64,000 nucleotides of DNA, taken from contig JANQQI010000092.1 of the NCBI GenBank assembly GCA_028285085.1, positions 62,001 to 126,000 of the forward strand, written 5' to 3'. The notes beneath the pieces were generated by a model. It was not told where the DNA came from, did no database searches, and saw only the letters and a program-made list of their open reading frames with translations. The position numbers and the translations under genes were made by a program. This DNA is from Saprospiraceae bacterium (GTDB lineage: Bacteria; Bacteroidota; Bacteroidia; Chitinophagales; Saprospiraceae). This document shows, one piece after another, positions 1 through 9,425 of this stretch; within the stretch, counting starts at the first letter, position 1, and every line of letters begins with the position of its first letter.

Positions 1-160
1 GTACTGCGTAAAATTCACCGGCTTTCTCAGCAGAAAGTTTAGTGAGTTTCATCGCTACGATACGGAATCCGCCTTCGTTAATTTTTGCCAAAATAGCACC
101 GATGTGTCCAGCTTTGACAGCATCAGGTTTGATCATGGTGAATGTTCGATTACCAGCCAT
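1..160 (-). CDS. ndk: Nucleoside diphosphate kinase, N-terminal part (runs off the window)
   Basis: The reverse strand from the ATG at 158-160 encodes a start of the form [15 protein letters not shown], followed by a stretch ending in [13 protein letters not shown]. This is the typical opening of nucleoside diphosphate kinase, which transfers the gamma phosphate of ATP to other NDPs through a phosphohistidine. Only about 53 residues are inside the window, so the catalytic histidine is not visible. A TAnnTTTG box lies about 50 bases upstream (210-217). The family assignment is strong because the TMIKPDAV segment is characteristic. Confidence 0.93.
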   Translation of the reverse strand, partial: MAGNRTFTMIKPDAVKAGHIGAILAKINEGGFRIVAMKLTKLSAEKAGEFYAV

Positions 161-209
161 TTTCTTATTTTTAGATGATAAAAAAGTCAATATTTTTTCA
201 AAAACGGTG

Positions 210-217
210 CAAAAGTA
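210..217 (-). promoter_or_regulatory. Candidate -7 box of ndk
   Basis: Reverse strand reads TACTTTTG, matching the Bacteroidota -7 consensus TAnnTTTG, 49 bases before the ndk start. I see no clear TTG at the usual -33 distance, so this rests on the -7 box alone. Confidence 0.45.
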
Positions 218-310
218 AGTAATCCCCATTAATCCCCCTAAAGCCGTCTGGTATTATTTTGGTTTACTGCATAAATTTTGTCAACTTCGCAGTCTGATTT
301 GGCATAAGCA

Positions 311-1321
311 ATGGAAAATATTGATCAACTGAAAACGCTCCTGGCGATCCCCAAAGATATCGTTATCACTTCCCACCGAAACCCGGATGGTGATGCCATC
401 GGTTCTTCTTTGGCGATGTATCGTTACCTGAATACCCAGGGGCATACCGTACGTGTTATCTTCCCTTCGGAATACCCGGATTTTGTAGCGTGGCTGCCCG
501 GTGCAGAGGACATTATCATTCACGATATTGAGCCCGAAAAAGCAGATGAGGTCGTGCAGAGGGCTGATTTGATTTTTTGTTTGGATTACAATTCGCTCGA
601 TCGAATTGATAAGCTGGGAGAAACTATCGGCGCTCAAAATGATGCGACATTGGTGATGATAGATCACCATCTGTATCCGGATATACAAGCGGAATTCCAA
701 TTATCGGTAACCTCAGCGAGTTCGACCTGTGAATTAGTCTATGATTTCATCAAAATGATGGACGATTTGAAGGTGATTGATAAGGACTTAGGAGAATGTT
801 TGATGACGGGTATCCTCACGGACACTGGTTCTTTCAAATACAGCACTTCACCGCGTTTGTTCCGGGTTGTGGCACATCTGCTGGAGATTGGAGTCGATGA
901 TTACAAACTTCAGGATTTGATTTTCAATAGCCAACAAGAAAAGCATTTACGTTTGCTCGGTCATTGTTTGAAAAATCGTATGGAGATTATCGAAGAATAC
1001 CAAACGGGGATCATTTGGCTTAACCGCCGTGATTATGAGCAGTTTGATATTCAACGTGGGGATACCGAAGGGATTGTCAATTATTTACTGAAGTTGAAAA
1101 ATGTAAAAATTGCGGCCTTTATCACCGAGCAACCAACCATTGTAAAGCTTTCGTTGCGATCCAAAGGCGATATTTCGGTACAGAAAATTGCTCAGGATCA
1201 TTTCAAAGGCGGTGGGCACAAAAATGCTGCGGGGGGATCATCTTACGGCACTTTACGCGGTACTATCAATCGACTTAAGCAAATCTTACCACAATATCAT
1301 CAGGAGTTATTAAAACAGTAA
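311..1321 (+). CDS. DHH/DHHA1 phosphoesterase, NrnA-like (nanoRNase / pAp phosphatase)
   Basis: A 336-residue cytoplasmic protein. The N-terminal DHH domain shows SHRNPDGDAIGS (about residues 21-32), LDYNS with the metal-binding Asp near 92, and the diagnostic DHH at 118-120. The C-terminal DHHA1 domain ends with GGGHKNAAGG near residue 305. These are the motifs of NrnA-type enzymes, which degrade very short RNAs and in many bacteria also dephosphorylate pAp, a by-product of sulfate activation and sulfotransfer. That second activity would suit the many sulfotransferases later in this window, but this is inference. It is the first gene of a tight trio with the FKBP lipoprotein (5 bases downstream) and a GT9 gene. 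Confidence 0.9.
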   Translation: MENIDQLKTLLAIPKDIVITSHRNPDGDAIGSSLAMYRYLNTQGHTVRVIFPSEYPDFVAWLPGAEDIIIHDIEPEKADEVVQRADLIFCLDYNSLDRIDKLGETIGAQNDATLVMIDHHLYPDIQAEFQLSVTSASSTCELVYDFIKMMDDLKVIDKDLGECLMTGILTDTGSFKYSTSPRLFRVVAHLLEIGVDDYKLQDLIFNSQQEKHLRLLGHCLKNRMEIIEEYQTGIIWLNRRDYEQFDIQRGDTEGIVNYLLKLKNVKIAAFITEQPTIVKLSLRSKGDISVQKIAQDHFKGGGHKNAAGGSSYGTLRGTINRLKQILPQYHQELLKQ

Positions 1322-1326
1322 TCCTT

Positions 1327-2220
1327 ATGCGTTTATCTTCTCTTTCGGGCTTGATCGTAGTCATTATTGCCCTGAGCATGTTTGCCTGTGAATCAGGAAG
1401 CAATAGTGGCAATAGTAATGACGGCATGTCACCTTCCGGCTATCGTTATACTCACCACATCAAGAATGATGGGAAAAAACCCGAAGTTGGTTCTGAAATC
1501 ACTTACCACAATGTCGTTTTCCTAAATGATACGACTTTAGTGCAATCGACTTTCACCGGAGGTAAACCTTGGAAAGCCGTCTTGCCAGATCCCGATAGTA
1601 TTCCAAAACCTCCACGCCCGGATTACGAAGCTTTCTTCCTGATGTCACCCGGTGATAGTATGACGATCTACCAAACATTGGACACTTTTCCACCGGATCG
1701 CCTACCACGTGGGGTTAAGCCATCTGATGTGTTTAGCTATAACCTTAAATTGATTTCTATCAAATCTAAAGAGGAAGTGGAGCAGGAGAAAGCGACGCTA
1801 CTTGCACGTCTTGAAACGGTAAAAGATAGTCTTAAAGTGGCCATTGAAGATTTCCACCACGATGGTTTTGACGATGGTGTATTGCAAACCACGGAATCTG
1901 GCCTGCAATACATTGTCAACCGTGAAGGAACAGGTCCTAAGGTTAAGGATGGTGGTTTTGCTCGCGTTCATTACATAGGCATGTTACACAGCGGTGATGT
2001 ATTCGACGAGAGCTTCTCAAAATTGCAACCTCGGGCCTTCCGTATCGGTCGGGGAAGAGTGATTCCGGGCTGGGATGAAGGTATTCCGCTGATGAATGTT
2101 GGAGGCGAATACACCTTTTTTGTGCCTTATCAATTGGCTTATGGTGTTGCAGGAAACCCGCCACGAATCCCGGAAAAAGCCAATCTCGTCTTTTTTGTCA
2201 GTTTGGTGGAGACCTATTGA
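1327..2220 (+). CDS. FKBP-type peptidyl-prolyl isomerase lipoprotein
   Basis: A 297-residue protein with a lipoprotein signal (hydrophobic run then LSMFAC, Cys21 as lipid anchor) and a C-terminal FKBP domain from about residue 190 (ESGLQYIV, then ARVHYIGMLHSGDVFDES, VIPGWDEGIPLMNVGG and a closing VFFVSLVE). It should catalyse proline isomerisation on periplasmic or outer-membrane clients. The middle part (about 55-150) has the order of a second, degenerate FKBP-like fold (GSEITYHNVVFLNDTTL, then FFLMSPGDSMTIYQ), joined to the active domain by a helical, Glu/Lys-rich linker; that reading is tentative. It sits 5 bases after the DHH gene and 12 before the GT9 gene, so it is probably co-transcribed. 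Confidence 0.9.
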   Translation: MRLSSLSGLIVVIIALSMFACESGSNSGNSNDGMSPSGYRYTHHIKNDGKKPEVGSEITYHNVVFLNDTTLVQSTFTGGKPWKAVLPDPDSIPKPPRPDYEAFFLMSPGDSMTIYQTLDTFPPDRLPRGVKPSDVFSYNLKLISIKSKEEVEQEKATLLARLETVKDSLKVAIEDFHHDGFDDGVLQTTESGLQYIVNREGTGPKVKDGGFARVHYIGMLHSGDVFDESFSKLQPRAFRIGRGRVIPGWDEGIPLMNVGGEYTFFVPYQLAYGVAGNPPRIPEKANLVFFVSLVETY

Positions 2221-2232
2221 TTGGTCGTTTGA

Positions 2233-3216
2233 ATGAGAATATTAATTATTCAAACTGCTTTTTTAGGAGACGTTGTACTCGCAACGCCGTTAATAGAAAA
2301 GCTCAATTCGGTTTTCCCGAATGCTCAACTTGATTTCCTGCTACGTAAGGGAAATGAATCTTTACTTAAGGATCATCCGCATTTGCGCAAGCTTTGGATA
2401 TTTGATAAAAAAAACGGCAAATATCGTCAACTGTGGCGTTTAGTACAACAAATCCGAAAGGAGCGTTATGACTATGCGATTAATCTACAACGCTTTGCTA
2501 CTTCCGGCTTGTTGACCGCTTTTTCTGGTGCGAAGCACACCATTGGTTTTGCTAAAAATCCCTTGTCTTTTCTTTTCAGTCGGCGATTTCCGCATGAAAT
2601 TACTCAAGATGGAACTGTACACGAAGTAGAGCGTAATCTCAGCTTGCTATCGGGCTGGTGCGATACTGATTACGTCGGCCCTCGTTTATATCCCTCGGCC
2701 GCCGACTTAGCTAAGGTTCAGCAAGACTCGCCTTATCTCTGTTTAGCACCGGCTTCTATCTGGTATACCAAGCAACTGCCAGCTGCACAATGGGTACGCT
2801 TGATTCGTCATTATCGGGGGCAGTATAAGATTTTTTTACTGGGAGCACCCTCGGATCACGCGCTTTGTGATAAGATCAAGACTGAGGCTGGTACTGGAGA
2901 TGTACACAATCTGGCCGGCGAATTGAATTTACTGCAATCCGCTGCACTGATGCGTTCGGCGCGTATGAATTTCGTCAATGATTCGGCGCCGCTTCACCTG
3001 GCATCATCGATGAATGCCCCGGTGGTTGCTTTCTTTTGTTCAACGGTACCGGGCTTTGGGTTTGGGCCCCTGTCGGAACAATCTTGGATATTCGAACATG
3101 ATACGCCTTTGACTTGTCGCCCTTGTGGTTTACACGGCAAGCGGACTTGTCCCGAAGGGCATTTCAAATGCTCGGAAATACCAATTGAATTGCGTCTCGC
3201 AGAATTACCAATCTAG
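2233..3216 (+). CDS. Glycosyltransferase family 9 (heptosyltransferase-like)
   Basis: A 327-residue protein starting MRILIIQTAFLGDVVLATPLI, the standard opening of GT9 enzymes such as WaaC/WaaF, which add heptose to lipopolysaccharide core. Further matches are ASIWYTKQLPAAQWVRLI in the middle, FLLGAPSDHALCDKI, and the C-terminal NDSAPLHLASSMNAPVVAFF with the acceptor- and ADP-sugar-site pattern. A Cys cluster follows (CRPCGLHGKRTC), common in this family. It ends an apparent three-gene operon and converges on the subtilisin gene, leaving 27 bases between them. The exact sugar cannot be told from sequence. Confidence 0.88.
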   Translation: MRILIIQTAFLGDVVLATPLIEKLNSVFPNAQLDFLLRKGNESLLKDHPHLRKLWIFDKKNGKYRQLWRLVQQIRKERYDYAINLQRFATSGLLTAFSGAKHTIGFAKNPLSFLFSRRFPHEITQDGTVHEVERNLSLLSGWCDTDYVGPRLYPSAADLAKVQQDSPYLCLAPASIWYTKQLPAAQWVRLIRHYRGQYKIFLLGAPSDHALCDKIKTEAGTGDVHNLAGELNLLQSAALMRSARMNFVNDSAPLHLASSMNAPVVAFFCSTVPGFGFGPLSEQSWIFEHDTPLTCRPCGLHGKRTCPEGHFKCSEIPIELRLAELPI

Positions 3217-3243
3217 GTAGGGTGCGGAGAGGAGAATAAATGA

Positions 3244-6200
3244 TTAGTTCACTTGATGAATCAGCTTCTTCACAGTTCGTTGGCCACCTGAGTCGATAAC
3301 TTCTAGAAAGTAAATACCTGCAGGTAAAGATTGATTGAGCCGCCATTGATACTGGCTAGCGGTGTTTGGGATGGCCGGAATTGTTTGCAAGAGTTGCTTG
3401 CCCTGCAGATCGAGTAGGCTCAACCGTTGAATAGTTATACTTGATGAAAAGGTTAAACTAATTTGGTCTCGGAATGGATTTGGGAATACGTCAATTGTGG
3501 CTTGAGATGCATTTAAATCAAAGCTTGAAGTAATCACTTCACAAGTATTGAAATACTGTGGTGTACTAAAATTACTCAAACCAAAATCACAGATCGTACG
3601 TACCTGGTACTCGTAATCCGCACAGCTATCCAGATTTTCAATCAAACAATTACTATTTGTGGACGTTAAGCTTGTCCAATCTTCAAGACCCCATTCTCGA
3701 TAACGCAAGGTGTATGAGATTGCGTCAGGTATTTCGAGCCAACTAAAATACACAGAGTGATTGCTCGTATTGACGGTGGCAAAAATATCGTTGGGCGCAT
3801 TGCAGGGGAAACTACCGGGGCTAAACAGGTTCACACAGTAATCTTCAATTTCACCGAAGAAACCATCAATACAAGGATCAGTTGCCGCATCAGTATTCTT
3901 CATTAAGACTCGCATACGGGTAGTCCCTTCCAACGTGCTCATTGGAATTTCAACATTAGCGAGAATAGTCTCACCGTTAAAGCTGACACCCGAGTAGATC
4001 AACTCATTCTCATCGAAGGTACCATCCTGGCTGAAATCAATCCATACCGTAAAGGCTTCCTCGTAAGTACTGCTGGCAAACCCCGGGCGAAGCGTTAAGA
4101 CATAATTACTGCCCAGTGCCAAATCAGCTACCTGCTCTTGCACATGGCAATACCCGTTATTGTTTTCAGAAAAATGATTCAGATTATTGAAGCCAACTTG
4201 GGCAATCCACTCAAATGCCGCTTCTACTTCCCACGGATGACAATAATTGTGATCCAGGCAACTTCCACAGCCCTGGGTGGTAAAAGCCTGGAGTTCGCTG
4301 GGCTGACTATTCTCACCATCACAAACGGCTACAATATAGTATTCATAATCTGTGCAGGGGGCTAAATTATCGAGTTCTCCAGCGTTGGAAAAAGCACTGG
4401 ATTCGACCACCCAATCTGATTCGCCCACCGGCCGAAAGAATATGAGGTATTCATCCGAAGGAAGATTGCCCAGCCATTCAATTTGAATACTATTCCCCAA
4501 AATGCTGTGATTCACATTCAAGGGCGGTAAGCAATCTGTATTTTCAATAATATCAATACAATAATCTTCAACCTCACCGGCAAAAAAGTAATCTACGCAA
4601 GCGTCGTAGTGATCTTCACGGAATGCGACGCGCATACGTGTACTACCTAACTCAGCGGTATTAGGAATGAAAAGAAAGCCGTTAGCAGATTGTCCGGGAA
4701 TAACGGAGTTGAACACTTGCTCTTCTTCATTATCAAAAAAGCCATCTTGATTGAAGTCGATCCAAATATTGAAGTGGCCATCAATTTCAAAAAATTCAAA
4801 TTCTGTTTCAATTTGAATTTCGTGAATAGAGCCGATGCTTAGCGGGATGGATAAATCCGTAAAACTGGAATAGGCATTCGAAGGATTTTCAGAATCATTG
4901 ACAAAATCTCCGATTTCAAAATGACTGATCCAAACATTACTCTGAGGGCCATCAATGGGGCAGTAAGGGTGCTCTTGACAGGGAGAACAGCCCATGGTCA
5001 CGAGGGTTAAAATTGGAGTGTAGTTGCTAGTTCCGTCGTTACAATTTGTTTTAATACGGAAATCGTAAGCAGTACATAACTCTAAGGCACCAATTGAAAT
5101 TTCAGGTTCGTCAGCCCCCGTGGCTAACCATTCAAAAGTGCCACTTTCCCGAATTTCAACGACATAGTTGTTCGCTACCGAAACGGGATCCCAACTTAGG
5201 CTTATGCTGTTGGTGGTCACTTCAGTGACTTCGATAATTGGCGGAGCAATACAGCAAGCATCGGTCAGGAAAGAAAAGAGAGCCGAATAATCACTGCTCT
5301 CGTTATCACAAACCGATTGCATTTGCACTTCGTAATAAGTGCAACCGGATAAGTTGGAGAAGGTGTATGGGTAATCAATATCTTCGATGATGATCCAGGC
5401 GGGACTACCCACGGGACGATATCGAAGATTGATGACGTTGGCTGCCGGACTATCTTGCCAATGCAGCGTAGCACTTTCGGCGGTCAAGTCACTGGTATAC
5501 AGGTTGAAAGGTGGAAAGCAACCTTCGTAAGTGCATTCCAGCATCAAATGATTGTACGCACTTTCGATGTCAAGTCGGCCACCACTGGCGGTAATTCCTG
5601 AAAGACTAGTATTTTCGCTTACCCCATCCAATAAATAATCACGCATTTTAAGCGCTGCTTCTTGGGGGTTACTCTTGGCAAGGTGCGAGAAACTAGGGCA
5701 AGGGCTATTGTAAAGCAAGCCGATGGCACCACTGACTTGGGGCGTTGCCATCGAAGTGCCCGTTGCGGCACCGTAATAAGCATCAACCTGTGTACTCCAG
5801 ATATCTACGCCGAAGCTACCTAAGTCAACATGGGTTTGACCGTAGCCCGCAGGATTATATTTTACATCATGGTGATCTACACTGGTCACACTGATCAGAA
5901 AATCAGAGGTACAAGCTGTAGGCATATCACCTTGCTGATCGACATCTATATTCAGGTTGGTTGTTGCTGCCGCATTAAGAATACCTTCTTCTCCAAGTAG
6001 ATCGTATACTTCACACCACAAATTCATATCATCGGGACTACCATAGTCAATTCCCCAAGAAGAATTAGTGGCAACCACAAAAGCACCTTGTGTGCCATTT
6101 GAGTCATTATACAACTGACGATTCACAAAAGGATAGCTGTAAGCTGCCAACACATCACCTACATTTCCCCCCATTTTAACCATCATCAACTTCACATTCC

Positions 6201-6927
6201 AATTGATCCCACTAATGCCTAAACCATTATTGCCACTGGCTCCGGCAATTCCCATTACTTGCGTACCATGTTCCTCGCCGCTCAGATTGTGCACTTCGTC
6301 GTTGCCATCGGAGGCATTCCAACCCAGGTAGTCATCAACGAAGAGATTACCATCGTCATCTTGACCGTTACCAGGAATTTCTGCGTGATTAATCCAAATG
6401 TTGGCAGCAAAATCAGGATGCCCCACCTCAAAACCGTCATCAATGACGCAAATGACGATGGTATCACCGAAAAAAGTATTACCGCCCTGGATTTGTTGCC
6501 AAACTGCGGCGACATTTAGATCGACACCGTAAGTGCCCCCATTTTGTCCAGTATTATAAAGATGCCACAGTTGTGAAAACAAGGGATCATCGGGTAAGGT
6601 ACGATGCTCTACAAAATAATCGAACTGAGCAGATTGAACCCAAGGTTGTTTTTGGATAAAAGAGAGTACCGTTTGCTCATTCACTAGGGTATGGTCAAAT
6701 TGTAAACGACGTACCTGAAAAGCTTCTGCTACCCAACCTTTATCATAGAGGTTAAAATCTAGTTCATTTTGGAGTTGGTGAAACTGAGTAGTAGGAAAAG
6801 CTTTATCTACAACGCGAACAAGAATTTCCCCCTGTAGGTGATCCAAAGACTGAGAATAGAGGGGAGATAACCACAGGGTGGAGACAACGAAAAGTAGATA
6901 TAGTAAGGATCGTTTTCTTCCTATCAT
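3244..6927 (-). CDS. Secreted subtilisin-like (S8) protease with FN3 and GEVED domains and T9SS sorting signal
   Basis: A 1227-residue exported protein. A signal peptide (about 1-25) is followed by a propeptide-like region and an S8 domain with catalytic Asp163 (VIDDG), His220 (EEHGTQVMGIAG) and Ser392 (GTSMATPQVSG); the oxyanion Asn lies in ATNSSWG near 288. After about residue 470 there are four fibronectin type III-like modules, each opening with a Cys and a PPFN/PPLN-like turn, alternating with two GEVED modules (the GEVEDYCIDI and GEIEDYCVNL segments with Asp-rich IWIDFNQDG turns). The last 80 residues (DVFPNPFRDQISL to VKKLIHQVN) are a type A T9SS sorting domain. The protein is expected to be released or anchored at the cell surface. 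It is transcribed alone, convergent with the GT9 gene. Confidence 0.93.
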   Translation of the reverse strand: MIGRKRSLLYLLFVVSTLWLSPLYSQSLDHLQGEILVRVVDKAFPTTQFHQLQNELDFNLYDKGWVAEAFQVRRLQFDHTLVNEQTVLSFIQKQPWVQSAQFDYFVEHRTLPDDPLFSQLWHLYNTGQNGGTYGVDLNVAAVWQQIQGGNTFFGDTIVICVIDDGFEVGHPDFAANIWINHAEIPGNGQDDDGNLFVDDYLGWNASDGNDEVHNLSGEEHGTQVMGIAGASGNNGLGISGINWNVKLMMVKMGGNVGDVLAAYSYPFVNRQLYNDSNGTQGAFVVATNSSWGIDYGSPDDMNLWCEVYDLLGEEGILNAAATTNLNIDVDQQGDMPTACTSDFLISVTSVDHHDVKYNPAGYGQTHVDLGSFGVDIWSTQVDAYYGAATGTSMATPQVSGAIGLLYNSPCPSFSHLAKSNPQEAALKMRDYLLDGVSENTSLSGITASGGRLDIESAYNHLMLECTYEGCFPPFNLYTSDLTAESATLHWQDSPAANVINLRYRPVGSPAWIIIEDIDYPYTFSNLSGCTYYEVQMQSVCDNESSDYSALFSFLTDACCIAPPIIEVTEVTTNSISLSWDPVSVANNYVVEIRESGTFEWLATGADEPEISIGALELCTAYDFRIKTNCNDGTSNYTPILTLVTMGCSPCQEHPYCPIDGPQSNVWISHFEIGDFVNDSENPSNAYSSFTDLSIPLSIGSIHEIQIETEFEFFEIDGHFNIWIDFNQDGFFDNEEEQVFNSVIPGQSANGFLFIPNTAELGSTRMRVAFREDHYDACVDYFFAGEVEDYCIDIIENTDCLPPLNVNHSILGNSIQIEWLGNLPSDEYLIFFRPVGESDWVVESSAFSNAGELDNLAPCTDYEYYIVAVCDGENSQPSELQAFTTQGCGSCLDHNYCHPWEVEAAFEWIAQVGFNNLNHFSENNNGYCHVQEQVADLALGSNYVLTLRPGFASSTYEEAFTVWIDFSQDGTFDENELIYSGVSFNGETILANVEIPMSTLEGTTRMRVLMKNTDAATDPCIDGFFGEIEDYCVNLFSPGSFPCNAPNDIFATVNTSNHSVYFSWLEIPDAISYTLRYREWGLEDWTSLTSTNSNCLIENLDSCADYEYQVRTICDFGLSNFSTPQYFNTCEVITSSFDLNASQATIDVFPNPFRDQISLTFSSSITIQRLSLLDLQGKQLLQTIPAIPNTASQYQWRLNQSLPAGIYFLEVIDSGGQRTVKKLIHQVN

Positions 6928-7078
6928 AGTACTAATACACGGTAAAGCATTCTTCGCCAGTTTCTAACGATAAAAATACGACTTTTAATGCTTCAAAACT
7001 GCTTTTAATATGACAAATCAGACCTTGTTAGGATGAAAAATTAGCGGGAGAAAAAGTAGGCTTTCTGCCATGAATTTC

Positions 7079-7086
7079 TAATTTTG
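7079..7086 (+). promoter_or_regulatory. Candidate -7 box directly upstream of prfB
   Basis: TAATTTTG fits TAnnTTTG and ends 4 bases before the prfB ATG at 7091. No good TTG is visible at the -33 distance. If real, the transcript would start at or within a few bases of the start codon. It could also be a chance match in an AT-rich stretch. Confidence 0.35.
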
Positions 7087-7090
7087 TGGC

Positions 7091-8174
7091 ATGACTACAG
7101 AACAATTCAATAAACTTCAAGACCGGCTGGACTCGATAAGGAGGTATCTTTGACGTCGATAAGCGTCTAGAACAGATCGAGGATAAAGAACAGCAATCAC
7201 AAGATCCGAATTTTTGGAATGCTCCCGACCGGGCGCAAGCTATCCTCAAGTCTTTGAAAATTGACAAGGCTTGGGTAAAGTCGTATTTGGATATTCGTGA
7301 GATGCTAGACGATTTGGAAGTACTCCAAGAGTACTACAAAGAAGGTGAAGCGACCGAAGAAGAGGTAGAAACCCAGTATCAACAAGCGTTGGGTGCTATT
7401 GACGATCTAGAATTCAAATCAACCCTCAACCAACCCGAAGACGAACTTAACTGTATTCTCGAGATCAACGCCGGGGCCGGCGGCACCGAAAGTTGCGATT
7501 GGTCTGAGATGTTGTTGCGCATGTATACCATGTGGGCAGAAAAAAATGGTTTCAAATGGGCGGGCCTTAATCGTCAAGATGGTGATGTAGCAGGTATCAA
7601 ATCTGCTTCAATTGAGATTACGGGGGATTTTGCCTATGGTTATCTGAAAGGCGAGAATGGTGTACACCGATTAGTGCGGATCAGCCCATTCAACGCTCAA
7701 GGGAAACGACAAACTTCTTTTGCCTCCGTTTTTGTGCATCCAATGGTGGATGATTCTATTGAGATAGAAATCAATCCTGCCGACTTAGAATGGGATACTT
7801 TCCGAGCTAGTGGTGCCGGTGGGCAGCACGTCAACAAGACAGAATCTGCCGTTCGGGTACGACACCTGCCAACGGGACTTGTTGCCGAATGTCAGCAGGA
7901 ACGATCTCAGCATTTGAATCGAGAAAAAGCAATGCAGATGTTGAAATCTCGTATCTACGAGTTAGAATTGAAAAAACAGCAAGAAGAAAAAGATAAGATC
8001 GAAGCCTCCAAAACTAAAATCGAGTGGGGTGCTCAGATTCGCTCTTATGTATTGGATGATCGTCGGGTGAAAGACCATCGGACGAATTATCAGACCAGCA
8101 ATACTGATGCGGTGCTCGATGGAGATATTACTCCGTTCTTGAAAGCCTGGTTGATGAATGATGTAGTGGAATAA
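7091..8174 (+). CDS. prfB: Peptide chain release factor 2 with programmed +1 frameshift
   Basis: RF2 releases finished proteins at UGA and UAA codons. Translation begins at ATG 7091 (MTTEQFNKLQ...), reads 20 codons to CTT at 7148-7150, then meets an in-frame TGA at 7151-7153. Skipping the T at 7151 restores the frame (GAC at 7152) and gives a 360-residue protein. The downstream frame carries the RF2 stop-recognition tripeptide SPF (about 198-200) and the catalytic GGQ (GAGGQHVNKTES, about 243-245). A naive call would start at the ATG at 7254 and lose 54 residues. Its 3' end is 10 bases from the convergent cutA gene. Regulation is autogenous: low RF2 favours the shift and so more RF2. Confidence 0.96.
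7139..7154 (+). promoter_or_regulatory. prfB autoregulatory +1 frameshift site
   Basis: AGGAGG (7139-7144), a TAT codon, then CTT TGA C (7148-7154). The Shine-Dalgarno-like AGGAGG, three-base spacing and slippery CTT before TGA C are the classic RF2 arrangement, with the same spacing as in Escherichia coli. Confidence 0.95.
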
Positions 8175-8184
8175 TCAAAATGGA

Positions 8185-8505
8185 TTATTCCGCTGGATCG
8201 ATGGTTGAATCTCTAATCCAATCTTCGTAAGCAGTATTGGCCTCCACTTCAAATTTCATAATGCATGGGACATCGTAGGGATGAACACTTTCCACTGCTT
8301 GTATGACCTTTGACCAAAGTGCTGTACGCGTCTTAACGATACTCACCCATTCCTTATCCGATGTGATTTGCGCTTTCCACCAATAGGCACTTTTCATGGG
8401 AAAAATATTGGCGCAGGCGACTAGCTTTTGTTCGACTAAAAAATTTGCAACCTTCGTGGCAGAACGCTCGTTAGCGTGTGTAATATATATCGCAATGAAT
8501 CCCAT
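8185..8505 (-). CDS. cutA: CutA1-like divalent cation tolerance protein
   Basis: A 106-residue protein of normal CutA1 length. Recognisable segments are the opening FIAIYITHANERSATKVAN, LVACANIFPMKSAYWWKAQI and the closing HPYDVPCIMKFEVEAN with the conserved HPYDVP turn. CutA1 forms stable trimers related in fold to PII signalling proteins and is linked to divalent metal tolerance, though its molecular role remains unclear. It converges on prfB with a 10-base gap and is divergent from the membrane protein that follows. Confidence 0.93.
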   Translation of the reverse strand: MGFIAIYITHANERSATKVANFLVEQKLVACANIFPMKSAYWWKAQITSDKEWVSIVKTRTALWSKVIQAVESVHPYDVPCIMKFEVEANTAYEDWIRDSTIDPAE

Positions 8506-8533
8506 GTGATTGTCTTATTGTTGCCCGAAAATT

Positions 8534-9409
8534 ATGAAACTAAATCCAGATTCCCTCATCTTTCGTTGTGTGCAACTGGCTGCCGTCAGTGTTTTTGCGG
8601 GGCGAGCCTGGCAACATTTATTTTACGATGCCCCTTTTCGGACTTTGCTCTGGGATGAACATTGGATGAGACCTATAGTGGAGCGAGTAGGGTGGAGCAG
8701 TTGGGATAGTTATATTACAAGCCCCACCGTCGATGCCAGAATCGAACAAATCATTTTTGGCTTTGGCGTATTTTACGTTTTATGTGCTTTAGGTGCAGCG
8801 CTTATCCAGTATTTACCGACTTGGTTATCCAGGGTTTTATTAAGTGTGGGGACCTTAGCGCTATTATTTTTGGGCTTTTTATACTGTAAAGAAAAGTTTT
8901 TTAGCCTGGGGCAATTATTGGAATACAGCCTACAAATCTCGGCACCAGGCCTACTTTTTTTATTTTTTTTGAAAAAAAGGATCAGCTCGCAATGGTTGTG
9001 GTGGTTGAAATTAGCGATTGCCTTTACCTTTATTTGTCATGGTTTGTATGCCGTAGGCTATTATCCGAGACCGGGCTATTTTACTGAGATGACGATGAAT
9101 ATTCTAGGCTGCTCGGAGCAAACGGCGATTGTGTTTTTACGGATTGCTGCTGCTTTAGATTTTGTAATCGGTATTGGAATATTTTTTCCTGTAAAAGTCG
9201 CGCGTTGGATTGTTGGATATGCCGTAATATGGGGCCTGGCAACCACATTAGCTCGCATTTGGGCGTATTTAGAATGGGATTTCTTGCTTGAAACCTTAGG
9301 ACGTTGGGGATTTGAAACGCTATATCGTTTTCCTCATTTCTTGCTTCCCCTGACCCTTTATTTATATTGGAAGAAGCTCTCAAAAAATGCATCCGCTTAT
9401 CCTGCCTAA
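8534..9409 (+). CDS. Conserved polytopic membrane protein of unknown function
   Basis: About 291 residues if the start is the ATG at 8534 (MKLNPDSLIFRCVQ...), which I prefer over 8510 because the eight extra codons overlap the divergent cutA leader region and add nothing membrane-like. There are about seven hydrophobic segments, with aromatic-rich loops (WQHLFYDAPFRTLLWDEHWM near the N-terminus and WAYLEWDFLLETLGRWGFETLYRFPHF near the C-terminus). Those loops resemble DoxX-like or HTTM-like membrane proteins only vaguely, and I do not recognise a specific family. It ends 16 bases before the convergent esterase gene. Confidence 0.75.
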   Translation: MKLNPDSLIFRCVQLAAVSVFAGRAWQHLFYDAPFRTLLWDEHWMRPIVERVGWSSWDSYITSPTVDARIEQIIFGFGVFYVLCALGAALIQYLPTWLSRVLLSVGTLALLFLGFLYCKEKFFSLGQLLEYSLQISAPGLLFLFFLKKRISSQWLWWLKLAIAFTFICHGLYAVGYYPRPGYFTEMTMNILGCSEQTAIVFLRIAAALDFVIGIGIFFPVKVARWIVGYAVIWGLATTLARIWAYLEWDFLLETLGRWGFETLYRFPHFLLPLTLYLYWKKLSKNASAYPA

Positions 9410-9425
9410 TTGATAGAATAGCTTT

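Noticed and set aside
7254-8174. prfB called from the ATG at 7254
   Set aside because: The upstream frame with the +1 shift restores a normal-length RF2 and the site matches the known frameshift signal exactly.
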